Position numbers and translations under genes: made by a program. 64,000 bases of DNA from DASUBV01 sp036501025 (GTDB taxonomy: Bacteria > Actinomycetota > Actinomycetes > Streptosporangiales > Streptosporangiaceae), in the NCBI GenBank assembly GCA_036501025.1, contig DASYBB010000106.1:1-64000 (forward strand), read 5' to 3'. Below, piece by piece: positions 5,813 through 14,096 of this stretch (position 1 is its first letter; each line of letters starts with the position of its first letter). The notes beneath the pieces are model-generated. The model made no database searches. It saw only the letters and a list, made by a program, of their open reading frames with translations, and was not told the DNA's origin.

Positions 5813-8359
5813 GTGCCGCTGAGGTTCCCCCGCCCGGTCATTCCCGTGATCGCCATTGGCATGGCGGCGGTATGGGTCGCAGCCGGAAGCGCTCCCGCAT
5901 TCGCTGACCAGATCCGCGCGCAGGAATTCTGGCTCGGCCAGCTCAACGTCAGCCAGGCCTGGACGGCCACCCAGGGCACCGGCATCACCGTGGCCGTGCT
6001 CAGCGACGGCATCGACGCCCAGCATGCCGACCTGGGCGGCATCGTGACCGTCGGCCCGGACTTCACCGGCACCGGGTCGCTGCCCGGCCCGGTGGGGACC
6101 GAGGAGGCCAGCCTCATCGCCGGGCGCGGCACCGGGCCCGGCGCCGCGGCGGGCATCGTCGGCATCGCGCCGAAGGCCCACATCCTGTCCGTCCGGGTCA
6201 CGCTCGATCCCGCCGACACCGCCCTGGACTCCGCCGCGACCGGGGCGGCCCTGCCGGGCGCCATCGCGCAGGGCATCCGGTACGCCGTCGCCCACGGCGC
6301 GAAGGTCATCGACCTGCCGGCCGACCCCGGCCGGCCGAACCCGACCGCCATCGCGGCCCTGCCCGTCCCGCGCTTCGCCAACGAGGCACCGCAGCTCAAC
6401 GGGATCCTCGCGGCGGAGGGCGGCAGCACCGCCGAGCAGCAGGCCGTCTCCTTCGCGCTGAGCAAGGGCGTTGTCCTCGTTGCCCCGGCCGGCGACAACG
6501 CGCTGGGCACGGACGCCCCGAACTTCCCCGCGGCGTACCCGCACGTGATCTCGGTCGGCGCCATCGACAACAGCTCCACCCGGGGCGTGTTCTCCAGCAA
6601 TCAGCCGTACGTGTCGGTGCTGGCCTCGGGGGTCGGCGTCACGGCCGCCGACTCACTGGGCGGCTACACCACGGTCAACAGCACCACCGCGGCCAGCGCG
6701 CTGGTCACCGGTGTCGCGGCGCTGATCAGGGCGCAATACCCGGGGCTCACCCCGCAGCAGGTGGAGCAGGCGATCACCACCAGCACCCCGGTCAAGCCGG
6801 CCGGCGGCCATGCCCCCGGGTCGGGCACCGGCAGCGTCGACGCGGGCCGGGCCATGCTGGCCGCCGCGGCGCTGGCCGCCCCGGCCAGCGCCCAGGCCGG
6901 GGCCAAGGCGCAGCCGCTGGCCAGCCCGCCGGCCCCGGCCGCGGTGCCGGTGGCCAACGGCCTGACCCCGCGGCTGGTCCGGGCCGCGCTCATCTCCCTC
7001 GCCGTGCTGGCCGCGGCGATCGGCGCGATCCTGTGGTACCGGCGCCAGGGGCGGCGCCGGGAGCACGACAGCGCCCAGGCCACCGCGGACTGGGCCCGCT
7101 CCACGCAGAACGCGTTCTCGGCCTACGGGCCGGGTGACAGCCGGACCGAGGCCGACAAGATGCTGGAGTACTTCGCCGCGCCGTCCAGCAACCCGACCAC
7201 CGCGAGCAGCCCGTTCGCCGCGGCGGGCACCCTGACCACCAACCGCGGCGGCCACGGCAGCGCCGAGGCGGCCGACGCCGCGGCCAGCGGGATGGGCGCC
7301 TGGGCATCGGTCGCGCCGGCGCCGAAGACCCAGCAGCGCCAGAGCCGGGTGTCCGGGGCGCCGCCCTGGGAGCCGGCCTCCCAGCCGGCCAGCGAGCTGC
7401 CCTGGGCCGCGGTGCCCGGCACCGTCGCCGGCGGGCGGACCGCGACGCCCGGCGCCACCGGAACGGGCTCGGACTCGATCTGGCCGGTGACCCCGGCCGC
7501 CGCCGCGTCTGCCCCCAACCAGTCCTGGGATGAGCTGGCCGCCCGGACGTCGCCCGCGCCGGCGCAGCCCGGCCGCGAGCCGGCCGCGCCGCCCACGCCC
7601 GACTGGGACCGGCCGGCGGCGGACGGCCCGCAGGCCGCCGACCTCGCGTTCGGCGGGGCGGGCTTCCCGGCGGCCAGCCAGGCCAGCCAGGCCAGCCGGG
7701 CCGCCCAGTCTGACCGGGCTGACCCGGCGGGCAACGGGCACGCGGCGCACGCCGCCCCCGAGGGCGGCGACGCGGCGCTGTGGAGTTCGGTGAGCCTGCC
7801 CCGGTCCCCGTCGGGCTCGAACTGGGAGGCGCTGGACTCGAGCCCGGAGGACGGGTCCGCCGCGGACGAGGCCGCGTGGCCCAAGGCGCAGGACGACGAC
7901 GCCTACCGGCCGGCGCCGGCGAGCGAGGATGCCTGGCAGCCCGCCGCCCACTGGCAGCCCGCCGACACGGCCGCCCAGTGGCAGGCGCACCCCCCGGAGG
8001 CGGCGCCGGAGCAGCCCGCCGACAGCGGCCCGCAGTGGCAGCCGGCCGACAGCGGCCCGCAGTGGCAGCCGGCCGAGAGCACCCCGCATTGGCTGGCCGC
8101 GGAGAGCGCGGCGTGGCCGACGGCGGGCGATGACTCGTGGCCGGCCTCCGGCTCGGGCAGCCAGTGGCAGGGACCGCAGGCCGCGCCCTGGGAGCCTGCC
8201 CCGGCCGCCACCGGCTGGACGCCGGGCGCGGGATCGAACTGGGAGCCGGGCGGCTCCGGGTACGGGCCGGGCGAGGACACTCCCGAGGCCGCCGAGCCCT
8301 TTGACTGGCGGCCGGCCAGGCGGGCCGAGGGGTACCCGCCCGCGGGCGACGAGGACTGA
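5813..8359 (+). CDS. Subtilisin-fold (S8) membrane protein with degenerate catalytic triad
   Basis: An 848-aa protein: signal peptide (about 1-33, ends APAFA), subtilase-like domain (about 38-360), one transmembrane helix (about 388-409) followed by a basic stop-transfer, and a 440-residue low-complexity tail rich in Ala, Pro and Trp-Gln repeats. The layout resembles mycosin-type proteases, but all catalytic positions look lost. The Asp motif reads VLSDGID (Ser64 at the Asp position), the HGTH motif reads VGTE (Val94), and the GTSMA motif reads STTAA with Thr at the nucleophile. The oxyanion AGN reads AGDN. It is therefore probably a pseudoprotease. The GTG at 5813 was chosen because GGAAGG lies 10 bases upstream and the signal peptide starts there. 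There are no ESX genes nearby. Confidence 0.75.
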   Translation: MPLRFPRPVIPVIAIGMAAVWVAAGSAPAFADQIRAQEFWLGQLNVSQAWTATQGTGITVAVLSDGIDAQHADLGGIVTVGPDFTGTGSLPGPVGTEEASLIAGRGTGPGAAAGIVGIAPKAHILSVRVTLDPADTALDSAATGAALPGAIAQGIRYAVAHGAKVIDLPADPGRPNPTAIAALPVPRFANEAPQLNGILAAEGGSTAEQQAVSFALSKGVVLVAPAGDNALGTDAPNFPAAYPHVISVGAIDNSSTRGVFSSNQPYVSVLASGVGVTAADSLGGYTTVNSTTAASALVTGVAALIRAQYPGLTPQQVEQAITTSTPVKPAGGHAPGSGTGSVDAGRAMLAAAALAAPASAQAGAKAQPLASPPAPAAVPVANGLTPRLVRAALISLAVLAAAIGAILWYRRQGRRREHDSAQATADWARSTQNAFSAYGPGDSRTEADKMLEYFAAPSSNPTTASSPFAAAGTLTTNRGGHGSAEAADAAASGMGAWASVAPAPKTQQRQSRVSGAPPWEPASQPASELPWAAVPGTVAGGRTATPGATGTGSDSIWPVTPAAAASAPNQSWDELAARTSPAPAQPGREPAAPPTPDWDRPAADGPQAADLAFGGAGFPAASQASQASRAAQSDRADPAGNGHAAHAAPEGGDAALWSSVSLPRSPSGSNWEALDSSPEDGSAADEAAWPKAQDDDAYRPAPASEDAWQPAAHWQPADTAAQWQAHPPEAAPEQPADSGPQWQPADSGPQWQPAESTPHWLAAESAAWPTAGDDSWPASGSGSQWQGPQAAPWEPAPAATGWTPGAGSNWEPGGSGYGPGEDTPEAAEPFDWRPARRAEGYPPAGDED
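8018..8098 (+). repeat. 27-bp tandem repeat encoding Trp-Gln-Pro units
   Basis: Two identical 27-bp units (8018-8044 and 8045-8071, encoding ADSGPQWQP) are followed by a degenerate third. They lie in the cytoplasmic tail of the subtilase-like protein; similar DxWQPA units recur just upstream. Likely length-variable. Confidence 0.75.
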
Positions 8360-8374
8360 CCGGCCCGGCGGCGG

Positions 8375-9067
8375 TCAGCCCTTGCGGGCGGCGCGCTCGG
8401 CGGCCAGCTCGTCCTTGCGCACGGACGCGTACATGGGCACGTACTCCTGCCCGGACAGCTTCTGGATGGCCTGGATCACCTCGTCGGTGACCACGCGCCG
8501 CTGCTGCGCTCGGGCGCCCCGCAGGCCGCTGAAGGTCAGGGGCTCCCCCACCCGGATGGAGATCCGGCCCGGCCGCGGAATCCGGTGCCCCGGCGGCAGG
8601 ATCCGCTCGGTGCCCACCATCGCCACCGGGATGACCGGCGCGCCCGAGTTCAGGGCCAGCCAGCCGACGCCCGGCCGCCCCCGGTACAGGCGCCCATCGG
8701 GCGACCGGGTGCCCTCCGGGTAGATGCCGAACAGCTCGCCCGAGCGCAGCAGGGCGAGGGCGGACTCCAGCATGTCCTGCGCGGCCCGCGCCTCGGTACG
8801 GTCCACGGACAGCTGGTTGGTGGCCCGCATGTACGTGGCGATCACCCGGTCCTGCAGGCGCGTCCCGGTGAAGTACTCGGACTTGGCCGCGAACACTAGC
8901 GTCCGCTCCAGCATGAACGGCAGGAAGATCGAGTCCACCACCGACAGGTGGTTGGAGGCGACGATGGCCGGGCCCGTCGCCGGGATGTTCTCGGCGCCGG
9001 TTATCCGGGGATGAGCCAGCGTCCGCAGGAGCGGTCCGGCGACCAGCCTCGACGTCCGATACTGCAC
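8375..9067 (-). CDS. 1-acyl-sn-glycerol-3-phosphate acyltransferase, PlsC family
   Basis: A 230-aa PlsC-type acyltransferase that attaches an acyl group to lysophosphatidic acid or a related acceptor at the membrane. The catalytic HX4D motif is in SNHLSVVDS (about residues 38-46), and the acceptor-binding block YPEGTRSPDGRLYRG follows around 119-133, then PVIPVAMVGTER. The GTG start (9065-9067) is supported by GGAGG five bases upstream. It converges with the subtilase-like gene. The size and motif pattern fit the short cytoplasmic-face enzymes that actinobacteria carry in several copies; the substrate cannot be told. Confidence 0.88.
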   Translation of the reverse strand: MQYRTSRLVAGPLLRTLAHPRITGAENIPATGPAIVASNHLSVVDSIFLPFMLERTLVFAAKSEYFTGTRLQDRVIATYMRATNQLSVDRTEARAAQDMLESALALLRSGELFGIYPEGTRSPDGRLYRGRPGVGWLALNSGAPVIPVAMVGTERILPPGHRIPRPGRISIRVGEPLTFSGLRGARAQQRRVVTDEVIQAIQKLSGQEYVPMYASVRKDELAAERAARKG

Positions 9068-9120
9068 GCGTTCCTCCAGCCTGCGCCGCCCAGCCCGCCT
9101 CGCCCGTGCACGGTCACAGA

Positions 9121-11322
9121 CTAGCCCGCCCGGTCGGTTGCGGGCGCAGTCCGGGCGCCTGGGCTGAGGTCCGAAATATCGGCTGCCGCCGGTCGGGACC
9201 CGATTCCGGTCACCAGCGCGATGACCACGGGCACCGCCAGCGGCAGCGCGGCCGACGTCACGGTCACCCCGGAGTCATCGGCCAGCCAGCCCAGCACCCC
9301 GACGAGCCAGATCGCCGTCAGCAGCGGCCGCAGCAGGGGCTGCGCGGCCATGGCCGCCGCTGCCGTCCGCAGCCGCAGCCGGGCCGGCCAGGCCAGCATC
9401 AGGCCGGTGACCACGACCACCAGCGGGATCACCGGGGTGGCCCAGTTCTCGGTCAGCGAGCTCACGTTGGTGGCGACCTTGCGGTGCAAGATGGCCGTGG
9501 CCCCGCCGTGCAGCACGTGCCCCACGAACGCGCCCATGTCGGACGCGCCCGTCGCCGGGACCAGGTAGTTGAGCACGGCGACCAGCGCGATGAGGACGAC
9601 GCCGCTGACCACGATGACGGCGCCGCGGCGCGGCGTGATCCGGACGCCCGCCAGGCCGGCCAGCAGCACCAGGAAGCCCGGCACCATCGCGATGGTGCCG
9701 CCGACCTTCGCCCCGAAGCCCGGCCACGCCGCGACGACCACGGTGACAGCAGCGACCGCGCTGCCCGCCGCCACGGCGCGCCCGCGCCGCCCGGTCCGGC
9801 GCGCCGCCGCGGCGCCCGCCCAGGCCGCGGCGAGCAGCCCGCCGATGGCGTAGGTCCCGATGGCGTCATTGCCGATGCCGTAGTACCGCCCGGCCGTCAG
9901 CGCGGACAGCCCGAACGGCGTGGCCAGCTGCAGGTGCGACCCGGTGATCACGTCCGCCCCGATGACGGCGACGGTGACCGCCCCGATGAAGCCCGGGCCG
10001 CCGAGCGGATCCCGCCGCCACGGCCCGGCCAGCGCCGCGGCGGCGATGACCACCGCCGCGGCCAGGCCGGTCCCGTACAGCACCAGGGCGGGATGCGCCG
10101 CCGTCGGCCACGGCGCCAGGCCGCCCAGGAAGCTCCCGGCCGGGATCGCGCCGGCGAGCATCGCGGCCACCCGCCAGGCGGCGCGGCGGCGCTGCGGCCG
10201 GGCCCGGCGGCCGCCGCGCCACACCAGCGCGATCAGGCCGAGCACGAGGCCCAGGCCGACGCCGTAGCCGAGGAAGTACGGGGCCAGCGTGCTCCGGTTC
10301 ACCTGCACCGCCGCGTCCTGCCCGGCCAGCATCGTGACCGCCGCCGTAAGCGGCCCGCGCCCGGCGGACCGCAGCGGCGACCCGATGACCCCCGGGCCCT
10401 GGGTGCGGGCCTGGCCCCGCCACTGCAGCACGCTCGGCGTCAGGTCGGTGCTCAGCACCAGGCCCGGCTGGCGGGTGGAGGCGGCCCGGAGCAGTCCCGG
10501 CCCGAAGCCCGGCCCGCGCACGATGACCGCCCGCAGGTGCGGGGCGCTGCCGTCGCCGAGCCCGGCGGCCAGCACGATGGCGCCCGCCGGGGCGGCCGCG
10601 ATGATCCGGCCCGCCGCCCGGTCCGCCGCCCGCACCGCGGCCTGCCGCGCGCTTCCGGCGGCGGGCAGCGCCCCCAGGTCCGCGACCAGCAGCCCGCACT
10701 TTTTCTCGACGGAACGGATCGCTCCGCCCGCCGGCCCGGCATAGTCCGCGATGTTGCCCGGGCGACGCGCCACGGCCAGCGCGGCGCCGGGTCCGGCGGC
10801 GGCCGCGCAGCCGCCCGGCCCGGCCGCGGTGGCCAGCACCCCCCAGTCCGGGCCGTAGCTGAACTGGCGGTTGTAGGCCTCGATGCCCCCGCGCCGGGCG
10901 AGCGCGGGCACGGTCGCGGCGGCGCCGCCGCGCACCCGCACGACGTCGGGCAGGGGCGCGCAGGTGCCGGGCTCGGGGCGCGGGGCCATGGCCCGGGCGC
11001 CGGCGTTGAGCGTCAGCCACGCGTCGGCCGGGCAGGTGTAGGTCCGCACGGCCGAGACCACCAGCGAGCCGACCGAGCCATGTTCCGCGAGCCGCCACAG
11101 TGCCGGGGTCGCCCGGCGCGAGATGTCAGTCCACCGCAGTCCCGGAATGCCGATGATGACCACCGGCCGGCCCGGCCGCGCCGGGCCGGACCCGGGCCGT
11201 GCCGCGCTCGCTGCGGCCGGCGCCACGGACGCACCCAGGCTGGCCTGCGCCGTCAGCACCGCGGCGGCCCCGAGCGCGGCCAGCAGCGCCCGCGCCGCAC
11301 GGCCGGCCGGGAACGGTTGCAC
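9121..11322 (-). CDS. Large multi-spanning membrane protein with alkaline-phosphatase-like N-terminal domain
   Basis: A protein of 733 aa. The N-terminus has one hydrophobic signal/anchor (about residues 8-35), followed by an extracytoplasmic domain of about 300 residues opening with VVIIGIPGLRWTDI, which resembles the first strand of alkaline-phosphatase-superfamily folds. The C-terminal half contains roughly ten hydrophobic segments separated by short loops (from about residue 355 to the end). Similar two-part proteins exist in actinobacteria without firm function. The GTG at 11322 was chosen over the ATG at 11373 because a TACGGT box lies 7 bases upstream and the signal sequence follows directly. 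Function unknown; hydrolase activity is only a guess. Confidence 0.6.
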   Translation of the reverse strand: MQPFPAGRAARALLAALGAAAVLTAQASLGASVAPAAASAARPGSGPARPGRPVVIIGIPGLRWTDISRRATPALWRLAEHGSVGSLVVSAVRTYTCPADAWLTLNAGARAMAPRPEPGTCAPLPDVVRVRGGAAATVPALARRGGIEAYNRQFSYGPDWGVLATAAGPGGCAAAAGPGAALAVARRPGNIADYAGPAGGAIRSVEKKCGLLVADLGALPAAGSARQAAVRAADRAAGRIIAAAPAGAIVLAAGLGDGSAPHLRAVIVRGPGFGPGLLRAASTRQPGLVLSTDLTPSVLQWRGQARTQGPGVIGSPLRSAGRGPLTAAVTMLAGQDAAVQVNRSTLAPYFLGYGVGLGLVLGLIALVWRGGRRARPQRRRAAWRVAAMLAGAIPAGSFLGGLAPWPTAAHPALVLYGTGLAAAVVIAAAALAGPWRRDPLGGPGFIGAVTVAVIGADVITGSHLQLATPFGLSALTAGRYYGIGNDAIGTYAIGGLLAAAWAGAAAARRTGRRGRAVAAGSAVAAVTVVVAAWPGFGAKVGGTIAMVPGFLVLLAGLAGVRITPRRGAVIVVSGVVLIALVAVLNYLVPATGASDMGAFVGHVLHGGATAILHRKVATNVSSLTENWATPVIPLVVVVTGLMLAWPARLRLRTAAAAMAAQPLLRPLLTAIWLVGVLGWLADDSGVTVTSAALPLAVPVVIALVTGIGSRPAAADISDLSPGARTAPATDRAG

Positions 11323-11329
11323 GCCGCTT

Positions 11330-11335
11330 ACCGTA
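11330..11335 (-). promoter_or_regulatory. Leaderless-type -10 element for the 733-aa membrane protein
   Basis: Minus-strand TACGGT (TANNNT) lies 7 bases before the chosen GTG at 11322. It supports that start; transcription was not shown. Confidence 0.4.
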
Positions 11336-11523
11336 TCCGCCGCGATCGCGGACCGAAGCTGCCATCGCCACACACGGCGACCGTGTGCACCCGATGGGCA
11401 CCTAAAGCGTCTCTTATGCGACCCAGAAATGAAAGGCCGGGTTAGACGTGAGATGGCGTTTGGGTGGGGGGTTCCACTGCATGAGTTCGCGGAGATCTAC
11501 GCACGACGCGCCGGAGGTACTCG

Positions 11524-11790
11524 GTGACGAGCAACACTGAGGACGTTCGCGTCCACGGGACTGCATCCAGCTACAACAACCTCGGATGCCGGTGCGATGA
11601 GTGCCGGGCCGCCGCGTCGACGGCCCGGGCGACCTGGGTGCGCTCGCTGCAGAACCGGCAGTTCGCCGACGTTCCGCACGGGACGCCCTCGGGCTACCGG
11701 AACTGGGGCTGCCGGTGCGAGCAGTGCACCCTGGTCCGCGCGGCCGAGGCGCGCGCGCGGCAGCGCAAGAAGCGCGGCCAGGGCAGCTGA
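11524..11790 (+). CDS. Small Cys-rich protein with two CRCxxC knuckles
   Basis: An 88-aa protein starting at GTG 11524, with GGAGG six bases upstream. It contains two tandem copies of a motif, HGTxSxYxNxGCRCDEC (about residues 11-26) and HGTxSGYRNWGCRCEQC (about 52-67). Each has three cysteines in CxCxxC, followed by a basic C-terminus. Such repeats occur in small actinobacterial and actinophage proteins of unknown function and look like metal-binding knuckles. It stands alone between a divergent membrane-protein gene and a convergent tetR gene. A zinc-binding nucleic-acid or protein-interaction role is inferred only. Confidence 0.75.
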   Translation: MTSNTEDVRVHGTASSYNNLGCRCDECRAAASTARATWVRSLQNRQFADVPHGTPSGYRNWGCRCEQCTLVRAAEARARQRKKRGQGS

Positions 11791-11809
11791 CGCGGGTTAC
11801 CCCGGGAAG

Positions 11810-12406
11810 TTAACGGGCCGTCGCGCCGCCGACGGCCGCGGCCTCGAGCAGGACGGCGGCGGCCGCGCGAGCAGCGGCGGCCGCCGTCAGGTCGCGGTCC
11901 ATGCGGGCGGACAGCGCGGCGCCGTGATAGAGCAGGGCCAGCTGCCGGGCGAGCGGCCCCGGCTCGGCCACGCCGGCCTGCCGGGCCAGGTCGGCGAACA
12001 GGTCAACGACCCACGCCCGGGCCACGTCGGAGGTGTGCTCGATGAGGCTGCCGGGCCGCGTTTCCGCGCTGGCGTTCACGAAGGCGCACCCGCGGTAGTC
12101 AGGATCGGTGAACCGCTCGCCGAGCACGTCGAACACCCCCAGCAGCCGCTCCCGCGGCTCGGCGTAGCGCTCGGTGATCCGGCTGTTCAGGCGCGCCCGC
12201 CAGGCCGCGTTGTGCTGCTCTAGGTAGGCCCGGACGAGCTCGTCTTTGCTGCCGAAGACGCTGTAGAGGGTGGCCTTGGCCACCCCGGCGCGCTCAATCA
12301 CCCGGTCGATGCCGACGGTGTGCACGCCCTCCTCGTAGAAGAGCTCCTCAGCGGCGGCGAGCAGCCGCTCGCGGGCGGACAGCCGGCCAGTAGCCATCGT
12401 GGACAT
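11810..12406 (-). CDS. TetR-family transcriptional repressor
   Basis: A 198-aa regulator with a typical N-terminal helix-turn-helix (about residues 12-58: RERLLAAAEELFYEEG, then GIDRVIERAGVAKATLYSVF) and a variable helical ligand-binding C-terminal domain. It is divergent from an MFS drug-efflux gene, with two inverted repeats in the shared intergenic region, the standard layout of a TetR repressor controlling itself and an exporter. A TAATGT box lies 6 bases before the ATG at 12406, which supports that start and a leaderless transcript. The inducer is unknown. Confidence 0.9.
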   Translation of the reverse strand: MSTMATGRLSARERLLAAAEELFYEEGVHTVGIDRVIERAGVAKATLYSVFGSKDELVRAYLEQHNAAWRARLNSRITERYAEPRERLLGVFDVLGERFTDPDYRGCAFVNASAETRPGSLIEHTSDVARAWVVDLFADLARQAGVAEPGPLARQLALLYHGAALSARMDRDLTAAAAARAAAAVLLEAAAVGGATAR

Positions 12407-12409
12407 GAG

Positions 12410-12464
12410 TTGACATTATCAGACCGGTCTGTCTAGTGTCGAGACCAGACAGACAGACCTGTCT
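12410..12464. promoter_or_regulatory. Divergent tetR/MFS promoter with two palindromic operators
   Basis: For the plus strand, TTGACA (12410-12415) and TAGTGT (12434-12439) form a promoter with an 18-base spacer. A perfect palindrome CAGACCGGTCTG (12420-12431) sits in the spacer. A second inverted repeat, AGACAG-AC-CTGTCT (12451-12464), lies just downstream. On the minus strand, TAATGT (12418-12413) overlaps the -35 box and serves tetR. Both repeats share the half-site AGAC, so they are likely two operators of the same repressor, blocking both promoters. Confidence 0.75.
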
Positions 12465-12520
12465 ACTGACTGGGCGGCCAGCCCGGACCCAGGACCCGGA
12501 CCAGTACCCGGAGGACGCAC

Positions 12521-13894
12521 ATGTCCAGTCCGCGCCTGACCTACGAGCCGGCCAGGGAGGCCAGCCCGGCCCGGCCCGCCGGGCGCCTTCCCCGGCACGC
12601 CGCGGCCCGCCCGCGCGGCCGGCGTTTCCAGCTCCCGGCCCGGGGCGCCTTCCTCCTCCAGGCGTCCATCACGGTGTTCTTCCTGGCCGGATCGGCGGCG
12701 CCCACTCCGCTCTACGCCCTCTACCAGCGGGAGTGGGGCTTCTCGCCGATCACGACGACCGTCGTCTTCGGCGTCTACGCGGTGGCCGTGCTGGTCGCGC
12801 TGCTGGTCGTCGGATCGCTGTCCGACCACATCGGCCGCCGCCCCGTGCTGCTCGCCGCCATCGCCGTCCAGGCCGCGACGATGGTGCTGTACGCGACCGC
12901 CAGCAGCGTGCCGGCCCTGCTGGCCGCCCGCGTCATCCAGGGCCTCGCCACCGGGGCGGCGGTGGGCGCCGTCGGTGCGGGCCTGGTTGACCTGCACCGC
13001 AGCCGGGGCACCGTGGCCAACGCCGTCGCCCCCGTCACCGGCACCGCAACCGGCGCCATCGGCGCGGGCCTGCTGGTCCAGTACCTGCCCGATCCGGCGC
13101 ACCTGGTGTACCTGGTCCTGCTCGGCATCTTCGTGGTGCAGTGGATCGGTGTCGCGCTGATGGCCGAGTCGGCCACGCCCAAGCCCGGCGCGCTATCCGC
13201 CCTGCGGCCGCGGATCAGCGTGCCCGCCGCGCTGCGCGGTCCGGTGCTGGCCGCGATCCCCGCCCTGATCGCGGTGTGGTCGCTGGCTAGCTTCTACGGC
13301 TCGCTCGGGCCGGCCCTGATCGGGCGCCTGGCCGGGTCCCAGTCCGCGGTCCTCGGCGGCCTGGCCCTGGCCGTCCTGGCCGGGGCCGGGGCGGTGTCGA
13401 TACTGGCGGTCCGGGCCGCTCCCGCCCGCCTGATGCTGCTGCTCGGGATGACGGCGCTGCTGGCCGGCGTGGGCGTGACCCTGCTCGCCGTCGCCATCAG
13501 CTCAGTCGGCGTGCTCCTGGCCGGGACGACCGTCGCGGGCATGGGCTTCGGCGCCGGCTTCCAGGGCGCGATCCGGACCGTTCTCCCGCTGGCCGCGGCC
13601 CACGAGCGCGCCGGGGTGCTGTCCACCCTGTTCGTCGTGTCCTACCTGGGCCTGGGCCTGCCCGGCGTGATCGCCGGCTATCTCGTGGTGCACGGGGGCG
13701 GCCTCCTGGCCAGCACCCGTCAGTACGCCGTCGCCGTGATGATCCTGGCCGCCCTGGCCATCCTCGGCCTGGCCCGCCGCCCCCGCGGGCAGGCCGCCGG
13801 CCGGCCCGCCGGGACCATGGCCGCCCAGCCAGTGCCGGCACCCGAGCCGGGCCGGGCGCTGGCGGCCTGCGGCACGGCCGCCACGGAGGACTAG
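12521..13894 (+). CDS. MFS efflux transporter (DHA1-like)
   Basis: A 457-aa, 12-helix major-facilitator protein. After a basic N-terminal tail of about 45 residues, the first helix reads FLLQASITVFFLAGSAAPTP. The loop 2-3 signature is SDHIGRRPVLL (about 100-110) and the antiporter-type RVIQGLATGAAVG follows. GGAGG lies upstream of the ATG. It is divergent from a TetR repressor with operators in between, which suggests export of a toxic compound sensed by the repressor. A strong GC hairpin follows the stop codon. The substrate is unknown. Confidence 0.88.
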   Translation: MSSPRLTYEPAREASPARPAGRLPRHAAARPRGRRFQLPARGAFLLQASITVFFLAGSAAPTPLYALYQREWGFSPITTTVVFGVYAVAVLVALLVVGSLSDHIGRRPVLLAAIAVQAATMVLYATASSVPALLAARVIQGLATGAAVGAVGAGLVDLHRSRGTVANAVAPVTGTATGAIGAGLLVQYLPDPAHLVYLVLLGIFVVQWIGVALMAESATPKPGALSALRPRISVPAALRGPVLAAIPALIAVWSLASFYGSLGPALIGRLAGSQSAVLGGLALAVLAGAGAVSILAVRAAPARLMLLLGMTALLAGVGVTLLAVAISSVGVLLAGTTVAGMGFGAGFQGAIRTVLPLAAAHERAGVLSTLFVVSYLGLGLPGVIAGYLVVHGGGLLASTRQYAVAVMILAALAILGLARRPRGQAAGRPAGTMAAQPVPAPEPGRALAACGTAATED

Positions 13895-13895
13895 C

Positions 13896-13933
13896 GCTGG
13901 CGGCCGGCCCGGTGCGCCGGGCCGGCCGCCAGC
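13896..13933 (+). terminator. 17-bp perfect hairpin after the MFS gene
   Basis: An inverted repeat with a perfect 17-bp GC stem (13896-13912 with 13917-13933) and a TGCG tetraloop starts 2 bases after the MFS stop. It has no T-tract, as usual for actinobacterial intrinsic terminators. Confidence 0.75.
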
Positions 13934-14096
13934 TGCGGTATCACGCACACCGAGTCCGGTGATCAGCCGGATCAGTTACCTGTCTGCGGTGGACTCTGGT
14001 CGCCCGCGCGCACGGCCGGTGCTTTCCCCATGGCCAGCTCCTTCACGTTGCCCAGCATCCGTGGGCCGGGGCGGGCGCGTGATCGCCCTGGATCCG

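Noticed and set aside
4880..6544. 554-codon minus-strand frame across the DUF62 and subtilase-like genes
   Set aside because: It spans two real genes of opposite strand and shows no family motif.
5813..8359. Type VII secretion mycosin with an ESX locus
   Set aside because: The architecture is similar, but no EccB/C/D/E, EsxA/B or PE/PPE genes are near and the triad is missing.
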